A DNA stretch of 64,000 bases from Patagioenas fasciata (taxonomy: Eukaryota > Chordata > Aves > Columbiformes > Columbidae), in NCBI RefSeq assembly GCF_037038585.1, contig NC_092541.1, forward strand, positions 381,445 to 445,444. Reading direction: 5' to 3'. The position numbers were made by a program, and so were the translations under genes. Below the pieces are notes generated by a model. The model was not told the DNA's origin. It did no database searches and saw nothing but the letters and a program-made list of their open reading frames with translations. Every line of letters starts with the position of its first letter. Within the stretch, counting starts at the first letter, position 1. Below, one piece after another: positions 37,401 to 50,389 of the stretch.

Positions 37401-40400
37401 TCTGCCCGTGGAAACGTCCCGGCCGAGGAAACTGAGGCTCGTGGAGGGGGAAAATAGGAGAGGAAGGAGCGTGCAGTATTTAAAAAGCAATGAGAGGAGT
37501 TTCTAGCCTGAAATAATACAACGCACAGATTCCGAGGGGGAAGAACATCCCTGGGACGGATGGGCAGTTCACGGCACCGCTGCGGAACGAACCACTGAGG
37601 GTTCGATGCCTGTGTGAGGTTCTGCAGCCTCCGATCTCAGCGCTGCCGTCACTGCTCTGGGGTGGGTTTTGCTCAAAGCCTTCCCGTGCAGCTCCCGGCC
37701 ACGCCATCCAAACGGGCACGGGGCAGGGACAAGGTCCCGTCAACCGCAGGGAAACGGGAGTGATGTTTGTTTGCAACTCTCATTTCAGAAAGAAGAAAAG
37801 GCACCGATGGAGGCAAACATCAGCCTACATTAGAAGAATAAGCTAAAACAGCATAGGAAACGGAAACTGGTTTGTGTGACGCTTTACGTCCCTCGCTGTG
37901 GAAAAAGCCCACTGTGCAAGCCCATGCACTGGAAAACCACCGGGTCCCTGCAGTTTATCGAACGCTGAACAACCTCCCCTTCCTACTCGAGCTGGCAGCA
38001 AACATCTCCTGAGTGACCCAAGGCCAGAGCAGCGGGTCTGAACTGAGATTAACGAGCGCCTGTCCAGCAGGTGCCTTGGTGGGGCGAGAGGGACCGCGAG
38101 CTCCCGCAGCCCCAGCGGCACAGCCAAGGGCACCAGAACGGCCTCCGGTGCCGTTCGCCATCCCGCCCCGCGTGGCAGGTGCTTTACGGGCACGGTCGCG
38201 CTCCCCGAGGCTCTGGGCTCTCCCGCCGTCTCCCGCCCGCCCCTTCGGAAGCTGCACAAGCGACTGAGGCGGTTGCCGAGGCGGCGAGTCGGGCGCACAG
38301 GCTGCGGGCGGGCGCGGTGGGAAGCGCCACCGGTGCTCCGCGTGCCGTGCCTCCCCGCGCTGTGCTGGATGCGGAGCGCGGCCGGCGCAGGAGGCCATGG
38401 GTCAGCGCTCTGGCATCTGCCCACAGGTGGTGTTCAGGAATGTTTTAGGCCAACACAGTGACACAGATCTCCAAGTACCTGACCTATTTCCCCTTCGGTC
38501 CTTTGTCAGAGTCGCCCTAAGGACCAGCAAAGATGTTTAACCTGAATAGCTTCGGCAATACCCACACAACACCTGATCTAAGTGGGTCGCACTGTGGAAT
38601 GGGTCTGCATCGGGACCTTCAAGCCACTTGCCCCGATGCCAACGCAAAATGGGGCTCTGGCTCCCCACGTTTGCCGTTGCAATAAATAAGTCTCCCCTGA
38701 GGAACCGGGAGGCAGCCAGAGCAGTGATCTAACGCAGCAAAGCCCCGTCCTGCGGGGCCGAGGGCCGGCGGCAGCTCCGCGCTCCCCTCGCCGCTGCTCC
38801 CAGGACACGCGGCTCCTGCATCGGGATGCGAGGGGAGGGGCGGGCGCGACAGCGAGAGGGGAGCAGGCGACTGAGAGTTCAAACACAGCATCTTGCATTT
38901 GGCAGCGCCGATCCTCCGCTGCGGGGAGCACGGGCGCAGCGTCGAGCGGGGGACCGGAGGAGGGCCGGCCGGGGGCTGAGCGGGGGCTCTTTGCCACGAA
39001 CAGGCACCGGGTCCTGTCCACACCGACATCCAGGGGTCCCAGGGGAGTCCTTTGATGTGAGCCAGTGACCCCTGGAGATCTGCTCGCTTCAGCGCGATCT
39101 CTAACAAAGAACAAGGAATCCCTTAGACAAGCCTCGGACTCGGAAACCAGGAGCAGCGATGGAGTAACCGGCTCCGGTGCCGCTCCCAGAGCAACAGCCA
39201 CTGCCCACGGTGGGTCCGGCACGCGGTGCCACGGGCAGCAGCCCGGCCTCGCCGCACCGGGAATCGCCACATCTGAGCAAAACTCCCGCCCGCTGAACTG
39301 CAAGCGATGCCAAGAGCTCCCGTCGAGCAAACTCAGCTGTCCGGGCTCCATCCTCCAGCCAAACCCGCACTGAGCACTCGATGGAGCTCCCAGGTCGCCA
39401 GGATAACACAGGAACGCGGCCCGCAGCAGCACAAGTCAGCACCCAAACCGGTGTGTCAGCACCAGGCGGCTCCGCGGCGCTGCCGGCGCGAACGCGGCTC
39501 CGCGGCCCCGGTGGCCCTGGCAGCCCTGGCAGGGCCGGTGCTGCCGGCGGCGGGCAGAGCCGGGCCCGGCGTGCCCGGCGCGCTGTGCTGCCCGCGTGAC
39601 GCGCGGCTGTGTCAGCACGAGCGTGTTGTGGCGTGAGGCGACATTGCCACGTCCTCCGTGACACCGGCCGGGCCGAGGCCCCCGGAGCAGGCGTGCCCTG
39701 AGTCCCAGGGATCACAACACGCCCGCCAGAACAACCCCCACGTGCCAGCGGTGGGACAGCTCAGCTCAGACCCCAGCCCAGCCCAGCCCCCTCCACGCTC
39801 AGATAATCGCCCCAACCCCAAGCGCACCGCGCCGCTTCGCTCCCGGTCAACCCTTCTCAGCAGCTTTGCTTCCTCCCTCAAAGTCCAGAGGGGCTCTCAG
39901 GCCAGGGGGTGCTGCTCAAGGGCAGCGCTGGAAAGCCGGGGCGACAGGAGGGACCGAGAGAGGCCTGCGAGGTTGATCTTCCCGCGCCCTTACGCACACA
40001 GAAGCTGCACAACAGGTAAAAACCACCAATGGGACACGGACACCTGCAGAGTCTCCAGGCCCCAGCTGAGCACTCGTAATGGTGCGATGCTGGGTAGAAC
40101 CTCACACCCAGGGACAGACATGAGCCGCCCCGGCTGCGGAGACGGAGCAGAGGCTTCGGGACACGAGCAGCACAGGGTCAGCTCGGGCTCCGGACCGGGC
40201 GCTGAGCGGGGTCCATCCCGGTGTGCGGAGCCCCTGCCCTGCCCTGCTCCGGGGGTGCTGCCGGCACCGGAGCCGGGCTGCCTGCCCCTTGGTGAGGGTG
40301 CCCAGAACTCCTGGGCTGGGACTCTCATCAAGGATACGGTACCCGTGGGGTTCGCCTGCTTTATGGGCAATTATCGCCATTAAAGCGCAGTACTCGCAGG

Positions 40401-40924
40401 TGAACCACCTTGGTTTGGACTCCAGGCCTTCCAAGGAGAGCTCAGCAACACCAAACCCAAACCCCAACTGTTAAAGCAAAAACCAGAACAGAATAATGGA
40501 CAAAACCAGCACGAGGACCCTTCCCCTAAACAGAACTGCAGCTGGGAAACGTCCTCCAGACCCCGCGAGCAGCGCAGGGAGGGCTGGATCCCGCTCCTCA
40601 GCGAAGGTGCTCCCAGAGCAGCCGCCCCAGCACAGACACCGGGACCCAGCAGCGCCCGGACCCACAGCCGCAGCCAGCGAAGGGTTAAGAGCGGATGGTG
40701 CCCGTCACGGCGCCCTGGCTGCGCCCCAAGTCGCGGCTGGGGCCCGGGCGCCTGCCGGGGCTGCGGGTGGAGCCCTCTAACCACAGGGCAGCCTCGCCTC
40801 ATTCCTGCCCAGCCCCAGCGCTGGCAGCCGCGGCGCTGCCGCCTGCCGGGCCCGGCCGCGCTGGCCGGGAAATCTCCTTACGGAGGAGAAACGGCTGCGG
40901 CGCCAGCAGCCAAGGGCTGGGCAC
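34441..40924. other. Gene-free segment 34.4-40.9 kb
   Basis: Mostly unique GC-rich DNA without large tandem arrays. AP-1 motifs occur near 37257 and 37331. No exon with splice sites and family resemblance was found. Confidence 0.55.
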
Positions 40925-41100
40925 CGGCGGCTGTTTTGCTGGAGATGTTTAGGAGCGCGTTGAAATTGCCAGCTTGCATCTCCTTAGATGTCTGAGCAAT
41001 ATCCTAGCACGGAATTAGGCAGGTAATAAGGGCTTGAAAGCAGGAACAACCACAGCTGGATTAAGATACAGGCACTCTGGGCCTTTGCTCAGCGCCCTGG
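40925..41100. promoter_or_regulatory. Candidate enhancer island
   Basis: AT-balanced island containing GGAATTAGGCAGGTAATAAG, AACCACAGC (RUNX core) and GGATTAAGA. Call by composition and motifs only. Confidence 0.3.
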
Positions 41101-42329
41101 CTCATGGAGACTCGGGATGACATCAGACTTCGCTTTCGCTTAGCACAAGCGTTTCTGGCACTGTTTGCAAAGAGAAGCTGGAGGGAGAACTGTGCACTTG
41201 CCCAAGTTCAAGGGCAGGGTCCAGCAGAGGGACGAGCAGCAGCTGGCATTGCTGCGGCCAGGAGAGGCCCACGGGCGCGGGCCCACAACCCCGTGTCATG
41301 GGGGGCTCTGGGACAAGCCCAGGAGGTCTCAGGGGTGCCTGATGGTTTCCATCAGCCCCAGGAACCACCAGAGGATGCAGGGCTGGACACCCCACCGCCA
41401 TCCATCAGCCTCTGCCCTCAGCTTCCATCTGCTCGGTACCAGAGCCACAGGGCTGGCCCTGAACCTTCCACCCTGGCAGAGCCTGGAGGGTCCAGCCCAC
41501 AGCAGCCAGGGACGGTGCCACAAGTGCCACAAGTGCCAGAGCACGGTGGGCAAGGCCAAGGGACCCACGGCACCCGGGGGCAGCTGAGGGCGCGGACACG
41601 CGCGGCACCGGGCAGGGGACGTTCAAGGGGCACAGACGCGCTCGGCTCTGGTGCTCCCTGCGCTCCCCAAGGTGGGGTTACCGCACACACACTGGGCTGG
41701 GGGCCGGAACGCCTCACCCGCGCGCTGGAACAAGAGGTGCTCTCCTTGGTGTCCCCCAAACGCCGGCTCTGGGAGGGTCCAGAGGAGGAGAGGGCTCAGC
41801 AGCCCAGGCCTGCAGGACCCCACTGGCTCCAGGTCCCTGTGCAAGCACAACAGGTGAAGGCTGGTTATAATCGACCCCAATTGCTCAAACAGCCCCAGCT
41901 GTGGAGGAGATGGCTGAATAGCCGCCTCTGAACCTGCTCCGAAGGGACCCAGGTGTCCTGGTCCCCGTGGCTGGGACACAAACCAGGAGCAGCTGCGTTC
42001 CCCCCAGGTCTCAGTGCAGTCTCAGTGCGAGGGGCTCAGCAGCTCCGGACCAGGCTCCCAGTTCCCCTGGATGGACACGGGAGCGGCTGCCGGCACAAAC
42101 TGCGCAGCCCCGCCGGTCGAACCGCGCGGTGCCGGAACGCACCCGGCTGGGGGGGGACCCGGCCGCGGGGGTCCTGGCCGTGGGGGGACCCGGCCGCGGG
42201 GGTCCTGGCCGCGGGGGGACCTGCTCAACTTCCTCCCTTCAGAAAATGGTTAAAACCAGCTCAAACTTCCTAAGTGCCGTCTCGGGGATGATCTGGGCAC
42301 CCGCAGGAGGCAATGAGATCTGTCTCGTT
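41101..42329. other. Gene-free segment 41.1-42.3 kb
   Basis: GC-rich DNA ending in a small ~31-bp G-rich tandem repeat at 42150-42222. No gene seen. Confidence 0.55.
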
Positions 42330-42600
42330 CATGAGTAACTGTACATTTGTGTTGATCACAGGGTTGTGTGGCAATTCCGGGGGATTGCTGTCATCAGAAC
42401 CATAATGCAAAATATGACAATATCTTATTTACGATATCCAGCTCTTCATAGTTTCTTTCCATCTCGGATCACGTGTCATTAGAAGGTTAATTTTGATTGT
42501 ACGTAGAAATGAGAAACTCCACTAAGTCTTTGTTTTAAAAAGGAAAGTTTCAGTCAGCACCTCTCTTTGCTTTTAGTCCCACAGAACATTCACTTTGGGT
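42330..42600. promoter_or_regulatory. Candidate enhancer island
   Basis: AT-balanced 270 bp with CATAATGCAAAAT (octamer-like), GGTTAATTTTGATTG and GATATCC. Flanks are GC-rich. Call by composition and motifs only. Confidence 0.35.
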
Positions 42601-43006
42601 TCACCCAGAACAACGGGAAAGGCCCTGAACAGAGTGAAATCGCCAAGCGTGCCGAGCTCTAAGCCGGGCTGGCTCGTCCGGAAAACCGAGCCCGCGAAGG
42701 GCGCTCGGGTTTAACCTGGCCGGGGTTTGTTTCTCGGTCTGCTGGCGGCTCTGAGCTGTGGCTCCTCTGCACTTAAAGGGGAGGAAGTTTTTACCTCTGC
42801 AGTCGTCCATATAATCGCGGTCTGGTTATCGTTACCGCGGTGCACGCACCTCAGCCACCGCGGCCTGTTGGTGCTCCCTGAGCAGGGCCACCGCGGTCAC
42901 AACGCGTCCCTGCCACCGGAGCCGTGCCACAGCCGCCGGGCCCCGCTCGCGACAGCGGAGCAGCGGAGCCGTGCCGGCCGCCCCACCGCGCTCCCCGCGT
43001 TCCCGC

Positions 43007-43079
43007 TGGAGCCGGAGCTGGAGCGGGAGCTGGAGCAGGAGCTGGAGCGGGAGCTGGAGCGGGAGCTGGAGCGGGAGCA
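43007..43079. repeat. 12-bp purine-rich repeat GAGCGGGAGCTG
   Basis: Six consecutive units with one A-for-G variant. The GA-rich strand is plus. Confidence 0.93.
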
Positions 43080-43989
43080 GCGCGTCGCTGGGCGCCCGCC
43101 AGGACACCCCGGCACCACGAGCCCCCGCGCTGGTTCTGTCCAAGCCCCACGAGCACCAGGGCACACGCGCGAGTGGAGCCGCGTGTCCCCAGCCACACCG
43201 GTGTGGCGGCACGGCCGTGGTCCCCGGCAGCAGGGAGGGTGTCCCGCCCGCCCGCGGTCCCGCCGGTGCCACCGTGCGGCCCCGTGCGCCGGTTCCTGCT
43301 CCCGGCTCGCCCCTGCGCTGGTGCTGGGCCGGACGCGGTGCCGGCGTCGCCCTGGTCCCCGAGATGGTGTAGGAGAGGTTGTCCCGCTGGCAGCCAGAGA
43401 TCTGCCACGGCCCCAGAACTAACAACAAAGACAAATGGGCCCATCACCAAAATGGCCCTTAATGGGCTGCAGGAGGGAGCCGGTGTCCCTGCTGGCCCGG
43501 CACCACATGTGAATTCTTCACTAATCACCCCAAATTGGTCCAATTTGAGAGCTGTGCAGGGGGTGTGCACCAGCAGCCCTGGAGTTTCAACGTGAGCACA
43601 GCCCCACATGGAAATAATTTTGCACTTGTGTGGATGCTTCCTGGGGCTCCAGCAAAAACGGGGGGAAAAGAAGCAGCAAAGAGGGAGACGGAGCTTTCAG
43701 CTGCGCGACTGGGGCTTTTCATTGTTCTTCACGTAATGCTGCTTGTCTTGAGCAGGAAAAAAGACAGGGGTCTAAAGAGACTGGGTGTGAATGAATGAGA
43801 CAGCGAGGTTCCAGGTGAGGGCTGACGGTAGCCTTGACCTGGCCCTGGAGACAGGCTGAGCTTTACTGCCCGCAGAGCGAGACCCGGCCCGCGGCAGCTC
43901 CCGTGGGAGCCTGAGGGGGAGTCGTGAAATAGGAACATTGGGGCAAACGAGCCCTGAGCAAGAACTTTCATGGGCACGAGGACGTCTGA

Positions 43990-44108
43990 GGGGACAGCGA
44001 GGACCTTCTGGGGACAGCAAGGACCTTCTGGGACAGCGAGGTCCCTCCTGGGACAGCGAGGACCTCTTGGGACACTGAGGTCCCTCCTGGGACAGCGAGG
44101 TCCCTGCC
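43990..44108. repeat. ~20-bp tandem repeat, 6 copies
   Basis: Units of the form GGGACAGCGAGGTCCCTCCT, with ACCTTCT and ACCTCTT variants. Confidence 0.9.
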
Positions 44109-44159
44109 AGGGTCCCCGCAGACCTGGGGAGGGCGGTTGGTGCCCAGAGCCCCCGTCGC

Positions 44160-44460
44160 CCGCCCAGAGATTAAGTCGCACCTGCAGCCTGAATGGCACG
44201 GGAAGGTAACAACCAGCTTCCCGCACCCTTTATTCAAAAATAAGCTCCTTAACCCCTTCTAAAGGCTCCCACCGCCCAGCGCCCCGCGCAGCGTCACACC
44301 CGCTATTGAAGGCCCCTTTGTTCTGCCCCCACCTCGCCCTCACCTCTCTCCTGTGATCAGAGCTGTGGCTCTAATTATCCCGCTCCCTGCCTTCTGGACT
44401 ATCAGGGCATTCAATCAAAGGTCACCTGGGTCATCTTTCATAGGGAAGAAGAGATGTCAC
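44160..44460. promoter_or_regulatory. Candidate enhancer island
   Basis: Contains TAATTA (44372-44377) and ATCAAAGG (TCF core, 44414-44421) overlapping AGGTCACCTGGGTCA, a nuclear-receptor-like pair of half sites. It lies just before the 22-bp satellite. Confidence 0.35.
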
Positions 44461-44649
44461 CAGGAAGGTAAAGTTTCGGAGCATCCTTTGATGCGGAGGG
44501 AGCAGGAATGAAGTGCAGCCCTGCTGGGCTGTTCGCTCCTGGCTGCTGGAAGTCGCTGACGGCTTTCTCTGCATTCTTCTTGGTTTTAACTTTCTTGTTA
44601 ACTGCCAAACCACTGAGGACTCTGCAGGTCCTGCAGGGACCAAGAGTGC

Positions 44650-45258
44650 TGTGACGGCACGGACAGCACTGCAGACGGCACGGACAGCACTGCAGTGACG
44701 GCACGGACAGCACTGCAGACGGCACGGACAGCACTGCAGACGGCATGGACAGCACTGCAGTGACGGCACGGACAGCACTGCAGTGACGGCACGGACAGCA
44801 CTGCAGTGACGGCACAGACAGCACTGCAGTGACGGCACGGACAGCACTGCAGCCGGCACGGACAGCACTGCAGTGACGGCACAGACAGCACTGCAGACGG
44901 CACGGACAGCACTGCAGTGACGGCACGGACAGCACTGCAGACGGCATGGACAGCACTGCAGCGATGGCGTGGACAGCACTGCAGCGATGGCGTGGACAGC
45001 ACTGCAGACGGCATGGACAGCACTGCAGATGGCATGGGCAGCACTGCAGTGACAGCATGGACAGCACTGCAGCGATGGCGTGGACAGCACTGCAGTGACA
45101 GCGTGGTCAGCACTGCAGTGACAGCGTGGTCAGCACTGCAGTGACAGCGTGGTCAGCACTGCAGACGGTGTGGTCAGCACTGCAGTGACAGCGTGGTCAG
45201 CACTGCAGTGACAGCGTGGTCAGCACTGCAGTGACAGCGTGGTCAGCACTGCAGCGCA
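44650..45258. repeat. 21/23-bp minisatellite, about 27 copies
   Basis: Units GACGGCACGGACAGCACTGCA with or without an inserted GT. In the last third the GGCACGGAC portion drifts to AGCGTGGTC. Many units contain the perfect palindrome CACTGCAGTG. Confidence 0.95.
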
Positions 45259-45789
45259 GGCCGGCGCCTCCCGGCTGGAGCGCTGCTGAGGTCCAGCCAG
45301 CCCTGGCCACCTCGCATCCTCCGGCTCTTCAGAGCGAGATGCTGAGGTCTCCACTGCGTCCCAGCCCCTGGCTTCCACAGCCCAGCCGTGGCCAGCTCGG
45401 GGCTCCATCGCCACGGGAGGAGCTGCTGCACCCCGTGTCCTGGCAGGAGATCGTCCCAGAGGTATCTGAGCTCTGCAATCTCGCTGCACCCGCCCCGAGC
45501 GCTCTGCTGCAAGACTCTGCATAAGCGAATCCGAAAGAACACCACAAACAACAGAGAGGATTAAGAAAACACAATATACGAGGAAAGATTCTGTGTCTCC
45601 TCACGCCAGAAACTGCCATTCAGCCTTGGGCAAAGAGGCTGAAAAGTGCTATTGCTGCAGAGGCGCAAGAAAGTGAAGACTCGTCCACTCTGCCGAACGA
45701 GCGGGCTGACGCGCCGAGCCGGGCCAGGAGCGGGGGCAGAAACAGCCCCGGGAGAGCTGCAGTCCCACGGGGACCAGGGTCTGGGTTCC

Positions 45790-45910
45790 GCATCCCAGCT
45801 CCGCAGCCGATGATGCTCCTGTATCCCAGCACCGCAGCCGAGGATGCTCCCGGATCCCAGTTCCGCAGCCCAGGATGCTCCTGCATCCCAGCACCGCAGC
45901 TGAGGATGGT
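45790..45910. repeat. ~30-bp tandem repeat, 4 copies
   Basis: Units ATCCCAGCACCGCAGCCGAGG followed by ATGCTCCTG, moderately diverged. Confidence 0.88.
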
Positions 45911-47048
45911 CCACACGCCCCGGGCACCCTCATCCCCGGAGGGCCGTGCTGCAGATCTCTGCTGACGAGAGGGGACACTCACTTGTGCCCCTTTGCTCAT
46001 GCAGAGAAAACTGGAAAACGTCCCAGGGAAGAGAGAGGTACTAAAAAAAGACCAAAATCTTCACGTTAATAAGCCTGGAAAGGGAGAAGAGACAGCCTTA
46101 ATCTGATTGTGTGGGAGAGCGTAATCACAAGGGACTTGGCGCCGGGGAATCGATAGCAACCGTGGCTGCAGGGGCCGGGGTTTCAGCACAGGCTGGAAAA
46201 GCTGTTAAATTGTTTAGTTCCTGATGGGTTTTGGGAACGGGGGAGCAAAGGGAGCGCGGGATGGGATCCGGTCGGTGGCGATGGGGGAAGGAAAGGCCGC
46301 CTGTGCCTTTAATTTCTGCAGCCCAGGTTTCAGAAATGCAGCTCTGCTTGGAATGCTGCTGAGTGTGTAGCCCTGGGACAAGTGCGATGCCTTTGATTTG
46401 GCAGACTGGAGCCTCGGCAGGTTGCTTTGTGGGTGTATTTCATAAGAAAACAGAGGAGGCAGCAGTCCTGCCCTGTAACAGCCTCCAGACATTCTGGCCG
46501 GTGCTGCCGCAGCAGCAGCCAAGAAAGGCACCGCCTGGAAGAGTGGAGTTTCAAGAAAGCCTCCTCTGGTCGGGAGCTCTGCCCAGCTTGCAGAAACCTT
46601 GGCTGCGCTCGGGTTTCTCCACCGAGCGCAGGGGCAGAAAGGTTCCTGCAGGTAATTACATAAACTCTGCCTCCCTGCCCCCTTCCCGCTCCCTTCGCTG
46701 CTCAGCGCCGCTGCGATGGAGCAGGAACGCACGGTGTGGGAGCTGCAGCTGCAGTTCGGCTCCTCAGCTCCACCACGAGGAGCGGCGCTGGTGGCTGGGA
46801 ACGCGCGGCGCTCGAGGCCCGAGCCCCGATGTCCGTCTCCAAAAGTGCTTTGACACTAACGCCTGGGAGAACCTTAAATGGAGGCCCTGGGGTGGGTAAA
46901 TACAGAACGCGTGGGATCTCCCGATTGCACCAGGGCTACAGAGCAGGGTCTCACGGGCTCGTCTGAGGATGCACAGAGCCCAGCCTAAGAGCAGAGCGGG
47001 GCTCTCAGGGGCTTGTCCTCCGATCTGGGCCAGGGGTTGGGCAGGAGA
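45911..47048. other. Gene-free segment 45.9-47.0 kb
   Basis: Mixed-composition unique DNA between two minisatellites. No exon recognised. Confidence 0.5.
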
Positions 47049-47807
47049 GCACAACCGCAGCACAACCGCAGCACAACCGCAGCACAACCCGCAGCACAAC
47101 CGCAGCACAACCGCAGCACAACCCGCAGCACAACCGCAGCACAACCGCAGCACAACCGCAGCACAACCGCAGCACAACCCGCAGCACAACCGCAGCACAA
47201 CCCGCAGCACAACCGCAGCACAACCGCAGCACAACCCGCAGCACAACCGCAGCACAACCCGCAGCACAACCGCAGCACAACCGCAGCACAACCCGCAGCA
47301 CAACCGCAGCACAACCGCAGCACAACCCGCAGCACAACCGCAGCACAACCCGCAGCACAACCGCAGCACAACCGCAGCACAACCGCAGCACAACCCGCAG
47401 CACAACCGCAGCACAACCGCAGCACAACCGCAGCACAACCCGCAGCACAACCGCAGCACAACCGCAGCACAACCCGCAGCACAACCGCAGCACAACCCGC
47501 AGCACAACCGCAGCACAACCGCAGCACAACCCGCAGCACAACCGCAGCACAACCCGCAGCACAACCCACAGCACAACCGCAGCACAACCGCAGCACAACC
47601 CGCAGCACAACCGCAGCACAACCCGCAGCACAACCGCAGCACAACCGCAGCACAACCCGCAGCACAACCGCAGCACAACCGCAGCACAACCCGCAGCACA
47701 ACCGCAGCACAACCGCAGCACAACCGCAGCACAACCCGCAGCACAACCGCAGCACAACCCGCAGCACAACCGCAGCACAACCGCAGCACAACCGCAGCAC
47801 AACCGCA
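47049..47807. repeat. 11/12-bp minisatellite, about 66 units
   Basis: Two units only, CGCAGCACAAC (11 bp) and CCGCAGCACAAC (12 bp), in irregular order, with one variant (CCACAGCACAAC) near 47565. Mixed unit lengths shift frame at every change. The long open frames on all strands (46764-48548) reflect absence of stop triplets, not selection. Confidence 0.96.
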
Positions 47808-49715
47808 GCCGGGCCCCCGCCGTGCCGCGCCACGCCGTGTCAGCTCCTGCGCTGTGCGCAGCACCGGGCCGGGCCCACGCAGCAGCGCGTCCCGGGTGAC
47901 TCAGCCGTCCCCGCTCCCAGCACCGCTCCGGCGGGCGCAGCCCCGTGCCGCACACACCAGCCCGTGCCCGGGCGTGCGTCCCAGCGCGCCTGCGATTCCC
48001 CCTCTCGCTGGCAGACGTTCGGTGCCGGACGCGGCAGGATGGCGGTGCCGGGCGCCGTGGCGGACGCGGCTCGTGTCGGGAGGCAGCGGCCTGAGCTCGG
48101 CACGGTGCAGACGCAGGCGTCCGTCCGCGGTGAACCACCACCCGAGCGGACCGGGCTGGGAGCGGAGCTGAAACAAAACACCGTCTGCAAACACCCGAAA
48201 AAGCTGGGAAAGGTTGAGGCTGGCTGCGGAACCAAAGGCTTCGCCCAAAATATGTCAGTGTTCATGGAGAGACCTCCATGGAACGCCTGGGTTTCCCATC
48301 AGGTGTGCAACACTCAGGCCTCGCTCTGCACCAGCCCAGCTCTTGCTCATTCAGGCTTCAAAAAGGATCAAGAAAAGACTGTGCGGAAGGTGCCGAGGAC
48401 AAAGAGCCGCCAGCCCGGCGAGGCCTTGAGACTGCGACCTGTCCCTGCTCTGCGGGCGCGCGGAGGGCCCTGCAGAGCCAGCAGCGCACATGTCCCCAAG
48501 CCCCAGCTCCTCCCCGGGCTCCCAGGGCCCTTCCCAAACGTCTGCTGAGGTTCCTGCCAGGTCGCTTTTCCTGCTCGCCCGCAGACCCCAGCGGAGCCAG
48601 GAGCCTGGAGCCGTGTGGCACCGGGAGCCTGGAGCCGGGAGCCTGGAGCCGCGCGGCACCGAGCGCGGGATGCGCAGCGGGGCCGGGGACGGAGGGCGAG
48701 GGAGGAGCCGGGATGTGTTGTACAAGACGAGTTACACAACACGCACCTGGCGCTGAGGCTTCTGCTCCCCAGCGGGTCCCCGAGACTTCAGTAAGGGGGG
48801 TGCCCTGTGAATCCTGCCTTTCCTGGCCAGATGATCTCTGACTCAGATCCAAGGGGAAATCGTTAAGCCAGAGGCAGAGGAAGGTGTCCTGTGAGAATAA
48901 GAGCAAACGTGCGGGCGGGAGGGGAAACCAGCTGCCCCCGGGGCAGGCACAGGGACCTCCTGGGCCACCACCAACAGTGAGCAGATGTGGCCGGGTCCTC
49001 CCTGTCCCGAGCGCCACCGCGGGGCTTTGCCCCCGGTACAGACCGGGCCGCGGCTGCAGAGCCCAGCGCTGGGTCGGTCACCCGCGCTTTGCTGCCGCCA
49101 GCTCGTCTGCCGGACGGGAAACAACAGGGAGATCCCAACGCACACGGTGACCGGGACACCGGTCCCTCGGTACGGACGCCCTCCCTCACCGCGGGGACGG
49201 CTCTGCCCGGCAGCTGCAGGAGCCGCAGCGGCTCCGGTACAACCAGTTTTCCCCGTGGCAAGCCCTCCCGCGCGCTCCGCTCTGCTGGTGGCGGCGGCAC
49301 TCTCTGCCAGGCAGTCTGGGTCACACGAGCCCTCCGCTTCTGTGTCCCCAGACATGCGGGTCGGCCCTGGAAGGTCGGGGAGCAGGGACCGCGCTGCCGC
49401 AAAGGGCAGCAAAGGGCTCGGGGTCCTGTGCGGGTCACCCGGCAGCTGGTGACGTGTCCTGAGGAGCCGCGGGTCCCAGCCACACGCGGGGGACGGAGCG
49501 GAGCGCGGCAGGGACGCGGCCACGTTACCGCTGCCGCCTGCTTCGGCCAGAGCCTTTTTGGGACATCTGCATCGGACTGGCCAGAGCAGCGTGACCCCGG
49601 CCCGCGGCCGAGGCTCCTGGTGCTGCCACAGCACAAATCATAAATAATAATTAAGCTGGGCTCAGAGCAGCTGACGTAGGAGTGGCTTGGCTGGAGTCGG
49701 CGTCCCACCCGCGCG
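47808..49715. other. Gene-free segment 47.8-49.7 kb
   Basis: CpG-rich at its left end (47.81-48.15 kb), otherwise unremarkable. No supported exon. AP-1 motifs at about 47897 and 48838. Confidence 0.5.
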
Positions 49716-49719
49716 GTGC

Positions 49720-50238
49720 AGGCCGGGCTTATCCCTGCGGAGGCCGGGCTTATCCCTGCGGAGGCTGGGCTCATCCCTGCACAGGCTGGGCTCAACCGTG
49801 CACAGGCCGGGCTCATCCCTGCGCAGGCCGGGCTCATCCCTGCGCAGGCCGGGCTTATCCCTGCACAGGCCAGGTTTATCCCTGCACAGCCCAGGTTTAT
49901 CCTTGCACAGCCCAGGTTTATCCTTGCACAGGCCAGGTTTATCCCCCCACAGGCCAGGTTTATGCCCCCACAGGCCAGGTTTATCCCCCCACAGGACAGG
50001 TTTATCCCTGCCCAGGCCAGGTTTATCCCCCCACAGGCCAGGTTTATCCCCGCCCAGGCCAGGTTTATCCCCCCACAGGCCAGGTTTATCCCCGCCCAGG
50101 CCCGGTTTATCCCCGCCCAGGCCAGGTTTATCCCCCCACAGGCCAGGTTTATCCCCCCACAGGCCCGGTTTATCCCCGCCCAGGCCCGGTTTATCCCCGC
50201 CCAGGCCAGGTTTATCCCCCCACAGGCCGGGCTCATCC
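49720..50238. repeat. 21-bp minisatellite, about 24 copies
   Basis: Unit AGGCCAGGTTTATCCCCCCA plus C, with CTGCACAGG and CCGCCCAGG variants. Period divisible by 3 gives long open frames in all three plus frames and one minus frame. It is flanked on both sides by AT-rich homeodomain-like sequence (49640-49665 and 50398-50450). Confidence 0.95.
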
Positions 50239-50389
50239 GGCGCGGGAGGAGGAGCCGAGGGAACCCACTGCAACACCCGCCCTCCTCCTCCAGCGTGGGC
50301 GGCAGCGTGCGGAGAGGCCGCACCAGCTCCTCTTTCTTCTGATACGTTGCCAATCGCTGCACTGGAGCTGCTCCTGGGATGAATCTGGC

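Larger units (their letters stand above)
42601..44159. other. Gene-free segment 42.6-44.2 kb
   Basis: GC-rich DNA with a purine-rich 12-bp repeat (43007-43079) and a 20-bp repeat (43990-44108). No gene seen. Confidence 0.55.

Noticed and set aside
46764-48548. Long frames on both strands rich in Gln-His-Asn or Cys-Gly repeats
   Set aside because: Produced by the 11/12-bp repeat, which lacks stop triplets in every frame. Mixed unit lengths exclude a stable repeat protein.
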